A model generated the notes under the pieces. That model made no database searches. It was not told where the DNA came from and saw only the letters and a program-made list of their open reading frames with translations. Positions 1 to 7,410 of a stretch of DNA of 19,671 bases are shown piece after piece. Position 1 is the stretch's first letter. Every line of letters starts with the position of its first letter. This DNA comes from Desulfovibrio sp. Its GTDB lineage: Bacteria > Desulfobacterota > Desulfovibrionia > Desulfovibrionales > Desulfovibrionaceae. The DNA is taken from positions 1 to 19,671 of the forward strand of contig JAITEY010000144.1 in the NCBI GenBank assembly GCA_031281815.1, given 5' to 3'. The translations under genes and the position numbers were made by a program.

Positions 1-26
1 TCGGAACATTACCGCGTTGATTGTGT

Positions 27-60
27 ACGCCTCCGGCGGCCGGGGCTCCGCCCCGGACCC
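27..60. repeat. GC-rich dispersed intergenic repeat, copy 1
   Basis: The first 29 bases match the gyrB-gyrA spacer (12654-12682) at 28 of 29 positions. The copy contains a 7-bp inverted repeat, CCGGGGC (40-46) and GCCCCGG (50-56), around a 3-base loop, so the RNA would form a tight hairpin. Its position in the leader of pyrE, and the second copy in another spacer, suggest a genome-wide intergenic repeat. Only two clear copies can be seen here. No T-tract follows the hairpin, so it is not an obvious Rho-independent terminator. Confidence 0.7.
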
Positions 61-61
61 G

Positions 62-84
62 GCAGGGGGAATGATTCCCCCTGC
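62..84. repeat. Perfect 11-bp inverted repeat beside copy 1
   Basis: GCAGGGGGAAT (62-72) is followed by a single G and then by its exact reverse complement (74-84). It sits immediately after the GC-rich repeat and is absent from the second copy near gyrA, so it may be a second module of the longer form of the repeat. It could equally be an RNA hairpin ending an upstream transcript, or a protein-binding palindrome. There is no T-tract. Confidence 0.7.
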
Positions 85-98
85 ACCCCTCATTCTCG

Positions 99-163
99 GG
101 ATTGACCGTGTTTACGTCCGGCGACGTTGAGGATTGACTGTGTTTGCATTCGACGACATAGAG
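99..163 (+). repeat. 32-bp imperfect tandem duplication over the pyrE start
   Basis: Bases 99-131 and 131-163 align with a 32-base offset, with 26 of 33 positions identical; six of the seven differences are transitions. The second copy carries the GTG start of pyrE. The first copy carries an equivalent GTG at 108 that opens a nine-codon frame ending in TGA at 135-137, just before the pyrE start and overlapping its ribosome-binding site region. This looks like slippage or unequal duplication of the gene start followed by drift. Whether the upstream mini-frame is translated is not known. Confidence 0.65.
128..132 (+). promoter_or_regulatory. Ribosome binding site of pyrE
   Basis: TGAGG ends seven bases before GTG at 140. 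The alternative TTG at 134 would leave only one base of spacing, so this site decides in favour of the GTG start. Confidence 0.5.
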
Positions 164-778
164 GCGCGCAGGGCGGAGTTGGCCGCGCTGTTGTACGAAC
201 GTTCGTACATGGAAGGCGACTTCACGTTGAGTTCGGGGCGCAAGGCCTCGTATTATTTTGATTGTCGCCAGACTTCGCTGGACCCGGACGGAGCTCGGCT
301 CATCGGCACGCTTTTCGCGCACATGCTGCGCGATACGGAAGCGCGGGCCATAGCCGGGATGACTCTGGGCGCGGATCCTCTGCTGACGGCGACTTCGTTG
401 GCGGCTCTGGCGCTGGGCAGGCGGCTGCCCGCGCTGATCGTGCGCAAGGAGGCCAAAGGTCACGGTGCGGGGCGCAGGGTGGAGGGGTTGGCCGGCGTGC
501 GTCCCGGCGACAAGGTAATTATGCTTGAAGATGTTGTCAGCACCGGTGCTTCCGTGTTACAAGCCGCTGATACGATTGAGGCGGAAGGACTGGAGGTGCC
601 GGCCGTGTTCTGCATTCTGAACCGGGAAGAGCCGGGCGGCGCGGAAGCCTTTGCCGAAGCCGGCAGGGAACTGCGTTCCCTGTTCACCCGTTGTGAACTG
701 CTGGATCTGGCGCGGTCCGCGAGATGCGCCGGGGCTTTGTCCGAAGCGGGATGCAGGGGGATGCGGCCCCCCGGGTGA
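140..778 (+). CDS. pyrE: Orotate phosphoribosyltransferase
   Basis: This cytoplasmic enzyme of de novo pyrimidine synthesis joins orotate to PRPP to give orotidine 5'-monophosphate. The product is 212 residues, close to the family's usual 190-215. The PRPP-binding loop LEDVVSTGAS is at residues 129-138. Upstream are the family segments FTLSSGRKASYYFDCR near the N-terminus and VRKEAKGHGAGRR, which holds the lysines and histidine of the flexible catalytic loop. GTG at 140 is preferred over TTG at 134 because of the spacing to TGAGG. The last 15 or so residues (after the LDLARSAR segment) look non-conserved. Their DNA contains a G5/C5 hairpin (756-760 with 767-771) just before the stop, possibly repeat-derived. 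The next gene starts within about 100 bases on the same strand but is not functionally related. Confidence 0.93.
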   Translation: MFAFDDIEARRAELAALLYERSYMEGDFTLSSGRKASYYFDCRQTSLDPDGARLIGTLFAHMLRDTEARAIAGMTLGADPLLTATSLAALALGRRLPALIVRKEAKGHGAGRRVEGLAGVRPGDKVIMLEDVVSTGASVLQAADTIEAEGLEVPAVFCILNREEPGGAEAFAEAGRELRSLFTRCELLDLARSARCAGALSEAGCRGMRPPG

Positions 779-814
779 GTTCCCCGTTGAACAGCGCAAC
801 GCGCAAAGACGCAG

Positions 815-3049
815 ATGGCCCATTGTTGCGACAGGTATACCCGGAAACCCGGCGCAGCCCGGCGTCAGCGAACGCCGGGAGACTTGCGGACGCGTCTGTT
901 TTTTCTTTTTTCCCCGGCATATGTTTTCTTGAATACCCTCGCTCTGCGGGCGTTCACGGCATCAGTCTGCCTTGTCCCGCTCCTGCCGTCGCCGGCCCGC
1001 GCGACCTGGGACGCGGTTATTTCCGAACAGTTCGCCCATCCTGCCTATTTCGTTGCCGTGGACAAGACACGGCAGAAGCTGGCTTTTTTTGAAAAGCAGA
1101 GTCCTCTGCGCCTTGCCCGGGTTTTTGTCTGCACCACCGGGCAAAAAGAAGGGGACAAAGAAGTGGAGGGTGACCTCAAAACCCCCGAGGGCGTGTATTT
1201 TGTCGTGCGGCGCATCGACGCCGGCCTGGACTTCACCAAGTACGGCCCCCGCGCCTATACCCTGAATTATCCCAATCCCGTGGACAGAATGCGCGGCAAA
1301 ACAGGCTTCGGCATCTGGATTCACGGCCGGGGGGAACCTCTCGTGCCTTTGCAGACCGAGGGCTGCGTCGCTATGAACAACAACGACCTGTCCGTACTCG
1401 GCAAGGCGTTGCTGCCCGGTGCGCCGGTGACCCTGACCCGGTCCTTTGTGTTCAGCGCGTCCGGGGCAGGCGGTGACGACGATCTGCGCAGGCTGGAGCA
1501 GAAGGTGCGGGACTGGGCCGAGGCGTGGTCGGGGCGTTCGCGCCGCTTTTTCGACTTTTACAATCAGGAAGCGTACAGCGCGGCGCAGGGTGAGAGTTTT
1601 TCCGCCTTCCGCGCCCAGAAGGAACGCCTGTTCTCGCTGTTGCCCTGGATACGCACCACGGTCAATGACATCAGAATTCTTGCCGGCCCCGATTACTGGG
1701 TAACCTGGTTCCACCAGGACTATCAGGCGCCCAACCTGAGCACGCGCGGCACACGCCGCCTGTATTGGGAAAAAGCGGGGACGGACTTCAGGATCGTGGG
1801 CATGGAATGGGAGCCGGGTCTGGAGGACGCCCCTCTGACGGCTTCAGCCGCGTCGTTGCTGCCGCCTTCGGAGCAGGATGATCCCGCGGCGCTGCTGGAC
1901 GCGGTCTGGCGGGCGCCGGACGATGCGTCGTACGTCGCCTCGGCAGCGGGCGCTCCCGGGCGTTCCCCGCACGATACGGTTCCGCCGGCGCCCTCCCCGG
2001 CGGCAGCCGAGGCCGACGCCGGGGCGGGCGCCCCGGCAAGTACGCAGGCGGCGCCTGCAGGCGCGGCCGAGGAGAAAGCACGGCGACCGGCAGAGGGAGC
2101 AGCCGCGCCGTCCGCACCCCTTGCCGGCACGGACCGCCGCGCAGCCTCCCCGGCAGTTCAGGCGGTTCCCGCCGCCCCGGACACACGCGGCCCGACAGGG
2201 CAGGCGGCGCTCAGTACGCCGGATCATGTTGAAGACCCGGCCTTCGGCCCCATGCCCCGTCCGTCCGAAGCCGCCTTCAGGCTGGCTGCGCGCCGGGTTG
2301 CGGAACGAGAGCGCGCTGTAAAGGAACGCAATACGCAGCCGGGTCCGCTGCTTTCCCGTTCTCCGCCCGCGCCGGGCAGACCGGGCGCGGACGGGTCCGG
2401 AGCAGCGGCGGTGTCTGCGGCAGTCGAGGAAGCGGCGGTCCGTCCGGACCCCGCGGGCAAAAAAAATTCGGCGGGCGCGACGCAGGAAGCCGAACGCGGC
2501 GTGACGGTCGCTGCCGTACCCGCAGCGGCAAAGACCGACTCCGGCGATGTCCTTGTTGTCGCGGCTGTAGTTGCGACGGCATCCGACAAAGCTGTTGTCG
2601 CGGCGGCGTCCGACAAGGCCGGGGATGCGCCGGGAACGACGCGGCCGGCGCCGGGCAAGGCGCCCGAGGCGCAGCCGGACCCGTTGCGCGATGCGGCCGG
2701 CGCAATCCGGGAGCGCATAGAAGCTTGGCGCTCGGCTTGGGAGCGCGGAGATGTTGCGGACTATACGCGTTTTTACGCCCCCCGGGCGATACAGGGCGAG
2801 CGCAGGGGAGCGGCCGACATCCGCAGGCACAAGACCGCGCTCTGGCACAGGAATCCGCCCGCTCAGGTGCGCCTGAGCGATGTCCGGGTACAACTGCAGA
2901 AGGGCAGGCCGGTCGCCGACATGCATCAGGAATACACCGACAAGGCGGGCGGCGGCGACGCGGGCATCAAGACCCTGACCTTTGAAAGGATAAACGGCGC
3001 GTGGCTGATCGCGCGGGAAGAATGGAGGGGCATTGAAGCCGGTCATTAA
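815..3049 (+). CDS. Exported L,D-transpeptidase-fold (YkuD) protein with two NTF2-like domains, Csd6/Pgp2-like
   Basis: This is a periplasmic peptidoglycan-active enzyme candidate. In numbering from ATG 815, a hydrophobic export signal (about 25-60, ending SPARA) leads to a YkuD/ErfK domain (about 70-205) with GDLKTPEG, IWIHGRG (His170) and TEGCVAM (catalytic Cys184). An NTF2-like helix-plus-sheet domain follows (about 220-335). A low-complexity Ala/Pro/Gly linker of about 290 residues then leads to a second NTF2-like domain (about 630-740; IEAWRSAWERGD, FYAP, WLIAREEWR). Helicobacter Csd6 and Campylobacter Pgp2 pair a YkuD-type L,D-carboxypeptidase domain with one NTF2-like domain and control cell helicity; the second NTF2 domain here is unusual. 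The start is uncertain: TTG 884 or TTG 929 would give a more normal signal peptide, and none has a strong ribosome site. The stop overlaps the next gene by 17 bases. Transpeptidase versus carboxypeptidase activity cannot be told from sequence. Confidence 0.8.
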   Translation: MAHCCDRYTRKPGAARRQRTPGDLRTRLFFLFSPAYVFLNTLALRAFTASVCLVPLLPSPARATWDAVISEQFAHPAYFVAVDKTRQKLAFFEKQSPLRLARVFVCTTGQKEGDKEVEGDLKTPEGVYFVVRRIDAGLDFTKYGPRAYTLNYPNPVDRMRGKTGFGIWIHGRGEPLVPLQTEGCVAMNNNDLSVLGKALLPGAPVTLTRSFVFSASGAGGDDDLRRLEQKVRDWAEAWSGRSRRFFDFYNQEAYSAAQGESFSAFRAQKERLFSLLPWIRTTVNDIRILAGPDYWVTWFHQDYQAPNLSTRGTRRLYWEKAGTDFRIVGMEWEPGLEDAPLTASAASLLPPSEQDDPAALLDAVWRAPDDASYVASAAGAPGRSPHDTVPPAPSPAAAEADAGAGAPASTQAAPAGAAEEKARRPAEGAAAPSAPLAGTDRRAASPAVQAVPAAPDTRGPTGQAALSTPDHVEDPAFGPMPRPSEAAFRLAARRVAERERAVKERNTQPGPLLSRSPPAPGRPGADGSGAAAVSAAVEEAAVRPDPAGKKNSAGATQEAERGVTVAAVPAAAKTDSGDVLVVAAVVATASDKAVVAAASDKAGDAPGTTRPAPGKAPEAQPDPLRDAAGAIRERIEAWRSAWERGDVADYTRFYAPRAIQGERRGAADIRRHKTALWHRNPPAQVRLSDVRVQLQKGRPVADMHQEYTDKAGGGDAGIKTLTFERINGAWLIAREEWRGIEAGH

Positions 3050-3947
3050 AAAACAGACGCACTACCATGTTCTGCTGATGCGCGACGACAAGGAATCAAG
3101 GACCTTCAGCATCCGGTGCGGCCTGCTGCATTTTTGCGCCGGCCTTTGCCTTGCGTTGCTGCTGTTCGGGGGAGGCGGCATATACGGCGGCCTGCATTTC
3201 TTCACCAAGTACAGGGAACTGGCCGCGGTGCAGGAAAGCAGAGAACGGGAAAACGCCGAAATGCGCCTGCAGCTTGAACGTCTGGTCAATCTGGAAAGCC
3301 TTTTGAAAGCCGGCAACGAAAGCCCTCCCCAAGCCACGTACACGGAGGTGGGTACGCCGGATCTGCCCGCCAGGAGCACGGCAGCGGCGAACCCTCCCGC
3401 TCCCGGCCCGGCCGCGCGCGTCACGGCTGCCGCTGCTTCGGCAGGGACGGCGGCGGCTCCGGCGACGGTTTCCCGGCCGGCGGATGCGCAGGCCGAGCCG
3501 CCCGCGTCCGAGGATAAGAGCGCAAGCCCGGCCGAAGAGCGGCCGGGCGCTCCTGTCGAGCCGTCTGCCGCCGCCCCGGCGGAAGCGGACGGCGGCATCG
3601 CTCTTCTGGCCGGAGCGGGAAGCCCGTTGCGCATCAACGAGTTTGCCGCCAGAAATTTCGGTGCGTTGCGCCTGCGCATCAGCTACGAACTCTCCACCCT
3701 GACCGAGGGGCAACGCACCGTCACCGGCGCGGCCAGATATGCGGCCGTGACGGCCGACGGCACACGGGTGGAACTGCCCCTGCAGGATCCGGAAAGTTCG
3801 CGTTTCTCCATAGCCCGCATGAAAACCATGCAGAATACGGTGCGCTTGCCCGCCGGCCTGAGACCGGAAAGCATCGCGTCGATAGACGTCCTCATTGAAG
3901 TCGCGGATACGGTCTACCGCGGCAATTATCCGGTGCGCCTGCAGTAA
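3033..3947 (+). CDS. Single-pass membrane protein with coiled coil, Ala/Pro linker and C-terminal beta-rich domain
   Basis: I do not recognise a named family. The 304-residue product has a short basic cytoplasmic head (KKQTHYHVLLMRDDKESR) and one membrane segment (about 31-53). A charged coiled coil follows (about 58-92, with REREN and LQLERL heptads), then an Ala/Pro-rich spacer (about 95-190). A predicted beta-strand domain (about 195-304) ends in a VYRGNYPVRL motif. The head, membrane helix and coil resemble the front end of bacterial M23 peptidoglycan peptidases, but no M23 zinc motifs follow. TTG at 3033 has GGAGG four bases upstream and lies inside the end of the previous gene, so the two are probably translationally coupled. 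A role in the same envelope process as the upstream YkuD protein, for example as a membrane scaffold, is inference from coupling and matching architecture. Confidence 0.75.
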   Translation: MKPVIKKQTHYHVLLMRDDKESRTFSIRCGLLHFCAGLCLALLLFGGGGIYGGLHFFTKYRELAAVQESRERENAEMRLQLERLVNLESLLKAGNESPPQATYTEVGTPDLPARSTAAANPPAPGPAARVTAAAASAGTAAAPATVSRPADAQAEPPASEDKSASPAEERPGAPVEPSAAAPAEADGGIALLAGAGSPLRINEFAARNFGALRLRISYELSTLTEGQRTVTGAARYAAVTADGTRVELPLQDPESSRFSIARMKTMQNTVRLPAGLRPESIASIDVLIEVADTVYRGNYPVRLQ

Positions 3948-3980
3948 CGCAGCCCTTTCGCGTCGATGTCTCAAACCATA

Positions 3981-3985
3981 AAGGA
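3981..3985 (+). promoter_or_regulatory. Ribosome binding site deciding the glnS start
   Basis: AAGGA lies seven bases before ATG 3993. The earlier in-frame ATG 3966 has no comparable site, so translation most likely begins at 3993. Confidence 0.6.
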
Positions 3986-3992
3986 ATTTCTG

Positions 3993-5768
3993 ATGAACGC
4001 CGAAGATGCCGTTGCGCGCCCCGCAACGGAACCGGCCGTTGCGGAAGCTGCCGCAACGGAGGCAAGCGCAACGGATGCGCATGCCGAAAAGCGGGGAGGC
4101 AGGGATTTCATCCGGGCCATGATAGCCGCGGATCTTGCGGAAAAGCGCCGGGACACCGTGCATACCCGTTTTCCTCCGGAACCGAACGGATACCTGCACA
4201 TAGGCCATGCCAAATCCATCTGTCTGAACTTCGGCGTAGCCGAAGAATTCGGCGGGTTGTGCAACCTGCGTTTCGACGACACCAACCCGGCCAAAGAAAG
4301 CCGCGAATATGTGGACGCCATACGCGAAGACGTGCGTTGGCTGGGCGGGGACTGGGGCGACCGTGAATATTACGCCTCGGATTATTTTGAACGGCTTTAC
4401 GCGTTTGCCGAACAGCTCATCAGCATGGGCAAGGCCTATGTGGACAGCCTGTCGGCCGAGGAAATCCGCGCTTACCGGGGCACCCTGACCGAGCCGGGCC
4501 GCGCCGGCCCGTACCGGGAACGCGGCGTGGAGGAAAATCTCGACCTGTTCCGGCGCATGCGCGCCGGGGAATTCGAGGACGGCGCGCACGTGCTGCGCGC
4601 CAAGATAGACCCGGCCTCGCCCAACATCGTCATGCGCGACCCCGTGTTGTACCGCATCCGCCGCGCCCGGCACCACCGCACGGGCGACGCGTGGCCCATC
4701 TATCCCTTGTACGACTATACGCACTGCATCTGCGATTCGCTGGAAGGCATAACTCATTCGCTGTGTACTCTGGAATTCGCCGACAACCGCGAGCTGTACG
4801 ACTGGGTTCTGAACAGCCTGGACATTTTCCGTTCCCGGCAGACGGAATTCGCGCGTCTCAATCTTACGCGCACGGTGCTTTCAAAACGCAAACTCATTCA
4901 ACTGGTGGAAGGCGGCCACGTGCGGGGTTGGGACGACCCGCGCATGCCGACTATTTCCGGCCTGCGCAGGCGCGGTGTACCCCCCGACGCCCTGCGCGAA
5001 TTCGTCGCGCGCATCGGCGTTTCCAGAGCGGACAACATCGTGGACTATGCCGTACTGGAGTTCTGCATCCGCGAACGTCTCAATGCGACGGCGCCGCGCG
5101 CCCTGGCCGTGCTCCGGCCCCTGAAGGTCATTCTCCGCAATTATCCCGAGGGACAGGTGGAATGGATGGAACTCCCCCTGTACCCGGAGGAGCCGGAAAA
5201 AGGCGTACGGCGCATCCCCTTTTCGCGCGAGTTGCTCATAGAGCGGGATGACTTCCGGGAAGACCCGCCCGCGAAATTTCACCGTCTCGCGCCGGGGCGC
5301 GAAGTGCGCCTGCGTTGCGCCTACTACATAACCTGTGAAGAAGTCCTGAAGGACCCGGACGGTACTATCCGCGCCCTTGTGTGTTCGTATGACCCGCAAA
5401 GCCGGGGGGGAGGCAGCCCGGACGGACGCAAGGTCAGGGGCACTCTGCACTGGGTGTCGGCGGCGCACGCCGTGGAAGCCGAGATACGGCTGTACGACCA
5501 TCTTTTTCTCAAGGACGACCCGTCCGACGTGGATCCGGGGAACACATTTCCCGACAGCATCAACCCGGAGTCGCTGCTTGTTGTTCAAGGATACGTCGAC
5601 CCGAGCCTGCGCGCGCCTGAAGCGGGAGAGAGCGTGCAGTTCGAGCGCCTGGGCTATTTCTGCGCCGACCGCGACGGCAGCGCCGGCGCGCCGGTCTTCA
5701 CCCGTACCGTGACGCTGAAAGACACATGGGCCAAGCTGGAAAAAAAATCCGCTCCGGGGCAAGGCTGA
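3993..5768 (+). CDS. glnS: Glutaminyl-tRNA synthetase
   Basis: This class I aminoacyl-tRNA synthetase charges tRNA-Gln with glutamine in the cytoplasm. The 591-residue product shows the GlnRS form of the ATP-binding motifs: PPEPNGYLHIGHAKS with HIGH at 69-72, and VLSKRKL at 295-301 in place of KMSKS. RFDDTNPAKE, YDYTHCICDSLEGITHSLCT and the two C-terminal anticodon-binding beta-barrels are present (SRGGGSPDGRKVRGTLHWV, then a FPDSINPESL segment). These separate it from glutamyl-tRNA synthetase. The first 35 or so residues form an Ala/Thr/Glu-rich extension, about 20 residues longer than in E. coli, built partly on three GCAACGGA repeats. The start is set by the AAGGA site. A direct GlnRS implies this organism need not make Gln-tRNA only by transamidation; whether it also has GatCAB cannot be seen here. 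Confidence 0.96.
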   Translation: MNAEDAVARPATEPAVAEAAATEASATDAHAEKRGGRDFIRAMIAADLAEKRRDTVHTRFPPEPNGYLHIGHAKSICLNFGVAEEFGGLCNLRFDDTNPAKESREYVDAIREDVRWLGGDWGDREYYASDYFERLYAFAEQLISMGKAYVDSLSAEEIRAYRGTLTEPGRAGPYRERGVEENLDLFRRMRAGEFEDGAHVLRAKIDPASPNIVMRDPVLYRIRRARHHRTGDAWPIYPLYDYTHCICDSLEGITHSLCTLEFADNRELYDWVLNSLDIFRSRQTEFARLNLTRTVLSKRKLIQLVEGGHVRGWDDPRMPTISGLRRRGVPPDALREFVARIGVSRADNIVDYAVLEFCIRERLNATAPRALAVLRPLKVILRNYPEGQVEWMELPLYPEEPEKGVRRIPFSRELLIERDDFREDPPAKFHRLAPGREVRLRCAYYITCEEVLKDPDGTIRALVCSYDPQSRGGGSPDGRKVRGTLHWVSAAHAVEAEIRLYDHLFLKDDPSDVDPGNTFPDSINPESLLVVQGYVDPSLRAPEAGESVQFERLGYFCADRDGSAGAPVFTRTVTLKDTWAKLEKKSAPGQG

Positions 5769-5774
5769 GCGGTA

Positions 5775-5798
5775 GGGACTGCCCTTTCGGGTAGCCCC
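5775..5798 (+). terminator. Possible hairpin terminator of glnS
   Basis: GGG-A-CTGCCC (5775-5784), loop TTTC, then GGGTAG-C-CCC (5789-5798) form a nine-pair stem with one A-C mismatch and one G-U pair, seven bases after the glnS stop. There is no T-tract, so termination would be weak or Rho-dependent; it may only protect the mRNA 3' end. Confidence 0.35.
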
Positions 5799-5978
5799 CC
5801 GCACAGAGTTCCTCTTTGCTCATATCCTGCCCGCGAGATTCAAATTCAAAACGACGAGTACCGCGCGGCTGCCGTCTCCTATGCCCGCTAAGGCGCGGTT
5901 GTCGTGAACAACCACCTGCTGCAGGAAGAACCGGACGCCGAGGAAGTGATCCGGCTCATCCGCAGAGAAATTCCCGAG

Positions 5979-6006
5979 TTGACAGATTTTCACATCGGCG
6001 TATGCT
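5979..6006 (+). promoter_or_regulatory. Sigma70-type promoter for the HD-GYP regulator gene
   Basis: TTGACA (5979-5984) is a perfect -35 box and is followed after 16 bases by TATGCT (6001-6006), matching four of six -10 positions. Transcription would start near 6013 and leave a leader of about 190 bases before the ATG at 6206. That leader contains an 8-bp hairpin (6076-6095). Confidence 0.5.
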
Positions 6007-6205
6007 TATCAATAAGTCTCCCACTGTTTACAAAGTTCTCATGCTTGACGCAGAGCATTGCGCACCCTGCGCGAACGCCGGACTGTCGTCCGGCGCATCG
6101 CTGAAAGCGGCGTAAACGAAACGGGAGCAAAAACGGCCCTAAAACACACAACGGCGAGGCGTCGCTCCCAGCCGTCCAAACATAGACATACGACATCGGG
6201 ACTCT

Positions 6206-7270
6206 ATGGACTTTCCCCGCAAACTGATCATGCTGGTAGACGACAACCGCACCAATCTTCTTGCCGGTAAAACTGCTCTGTCGGAAGACTACACGGTGCT
6301 CACCGTGCCGTCCGCTTCAAAAATGCTGCAAGCCCTGGAATGGCGCAAACCGGAACTCATCCTTCTGGATGTGGATATGCCGGAAATGGACGGTTTCGAG
6401 GCCATCAACATCCTTAAGGAACGCCGGGAAACACGCGATATTCCCGTCATCTTCCTGACCGCCATGGAAGAAAGCACCTACGAACTGAAAGGACTGCAAC
6501 TCGGCGCAGTCGATTACATCACCAAACCCTTTTCCCCGCCGCTGCTGCGCAAACGCGTTGCCCTGCACCTGCTTTTGGAAAATCAAAAACGCGAACTCCT
6601 GAATTACAATGAAAATCTTCAGGATATGGTTGATGCGAAAACAAAAACCATTGTCAAACTCCAAAATAAAATTCTCGCAGCCATGGCGGAAATGGTCGAA
6701 AGCCGCGACGGTTCGACCGGCGTCCACATAACAAATACCCAACGCTATCTGAGGATATTCCTGAACGAAGTCATCAACGCCGGCATCCGGCCGGAGCAGT
6801 CTTCAGGCTGGGATGTGGAACTCCTCGTCCAATCTTCCCAACTGCATGATGTCGGCAAAATAGGCATCAGCGACGATATTTTGAAAAAACCCGGACGCCT
6901 GAGCCGCGAAGAATTTACAGAAATGCAGCAGCATGTGCTCGTCGGCGTGGGCTTTCTGGAAAGACTGGAAGACGGGGAAGAGGACAGCCGCTTTTTACAG
7001 TACGCCAAGACCTTTACCGCTTTCCATCACGAAAAATGGGACGGCAGCGGTTATCCCCACGGTCTCGCGGGCGAAAATATCCCCCTGCTCGGACGCATCA
7101 TGGCTATAGTCGACGAATATGACGCCCTGACCTCGAATCGCCCTTACAAAAAAGCACTGAGCCATGAAGACGCGGTCAAGATAATCCTGGCGGGCATGGG
7201 GACGAGCTTCGACCCGTTGCTCGCGGACGTCTTTGTAAAGGCGGCAGAAGCGTTCGCGCAGACGTCGTGA
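6206..7270 (+). CDS. Response regulator with HD-GYP cyclic-di-GMP phosphodiesterase domain
   Basis: This is a two-component output protein that probably hydrolyses cyclic-di-GMP when phosphorylated. The 354 residues comprise an N-terminal receiver domain with acidic pocket Asp12-Asp13, phospho-acceptor Asp55 (LLDVDMPEMDG) and Lys107 (TKPF). A short coiled linker (about 125-155) follows, then an HD-GYP domain with all metal and signature residues: HDVGK (214-218), ILKKPGRL, MQQH, and HHEKWDGSGYP (274-284), then DEYDALTSNRPYKK. An intact GYP signature argues for an active enzyme. No histidine kinase is adjacent, so the partner is unknown. The gene lies between glnS and dnaA on the same strand with its own predicted promoter. 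The ATG has only a poor ribosome site (CGGGA, about six bases away). Confidence 0.9.
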   Translation: MDFPRKLIMLVDDNRTNLLAGKTALSEDYTVLTVPSASKMLQALEWRKPELILLDVDMPEMDGFEAINILKERRETRDIPVIFLTAMEESTYELKGLQLGAVDYITKPFSPPLLRKRVALHLLLENQKRELLNYNENLQDMVDAKTKTIVKLQNKILAAMAEMVESRDGSTGVHITNTQRYLRIFLNEVINAGIRPEQSSGWDVELLVQSSQLHDVGKIGISDDILKKPGRLSREEFTEMQQHVLVGVGFLERLEDGEEDSRFLQYAKTFTAFHHEKWDGSGYPHGLAGENIPLLGRIMAIVDEYDALTSNRPYKKALSHEDAVKIILAGMGTSFDPLLADVFVKAAEAFAQTS

Positions 7271-7410
7271 TTCCGGCCTTCCGCGCTCCTTGAAACAGAA
7301 TGCTTTCTATGCTAGACAAACCGATGAAGCGCCGATGAGTCCGGCGACCGGCCCGGTATTCCCGCATCGCGGCCCTATTCCTTTACCGGGACATAACCCT
7401 GCTCGACATC

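Larger units (their letters stand above)
5769..6205. other. 437-base spacer without a confident gene
   Basis: It contains a hairpin just after glnS, a strong promoter-like pair (5979-6006), and an 8-bp inverted repeat with a 4-base loop (CGCCGGAC 6076-6083, GTCCGGCG 6088-6095). A GTG-initiated frame of 66 codons (5904-6104) starts with a plausible helical stretch (EEVIRLIRREIPELTDFHIG), then becomes compositionally unlike protein where the promoter begins. A second frame from ATG 6002 gives 37 codons. This could be a gene remnant broken by rearrangement or simply a long regulatory leader. I do not assign a product. Confidence 0.5.

Noticed and set aside
1844..3046. Long minus-strand frames opposite the Ala/Pro-rich linker
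   Set aside because: They are Arg-rich products of antisense low-complexity GC-rich DNA; the + strand frame joins two credible domains.
3096..4757. A 553-codon open frame on the minus strand across the membrane-protein gene and glnS
   Set aside because: It spans two well-supported + strand genes, has no recognisable motifs and no ribosome site. It is a shadow of GC-rich coding.
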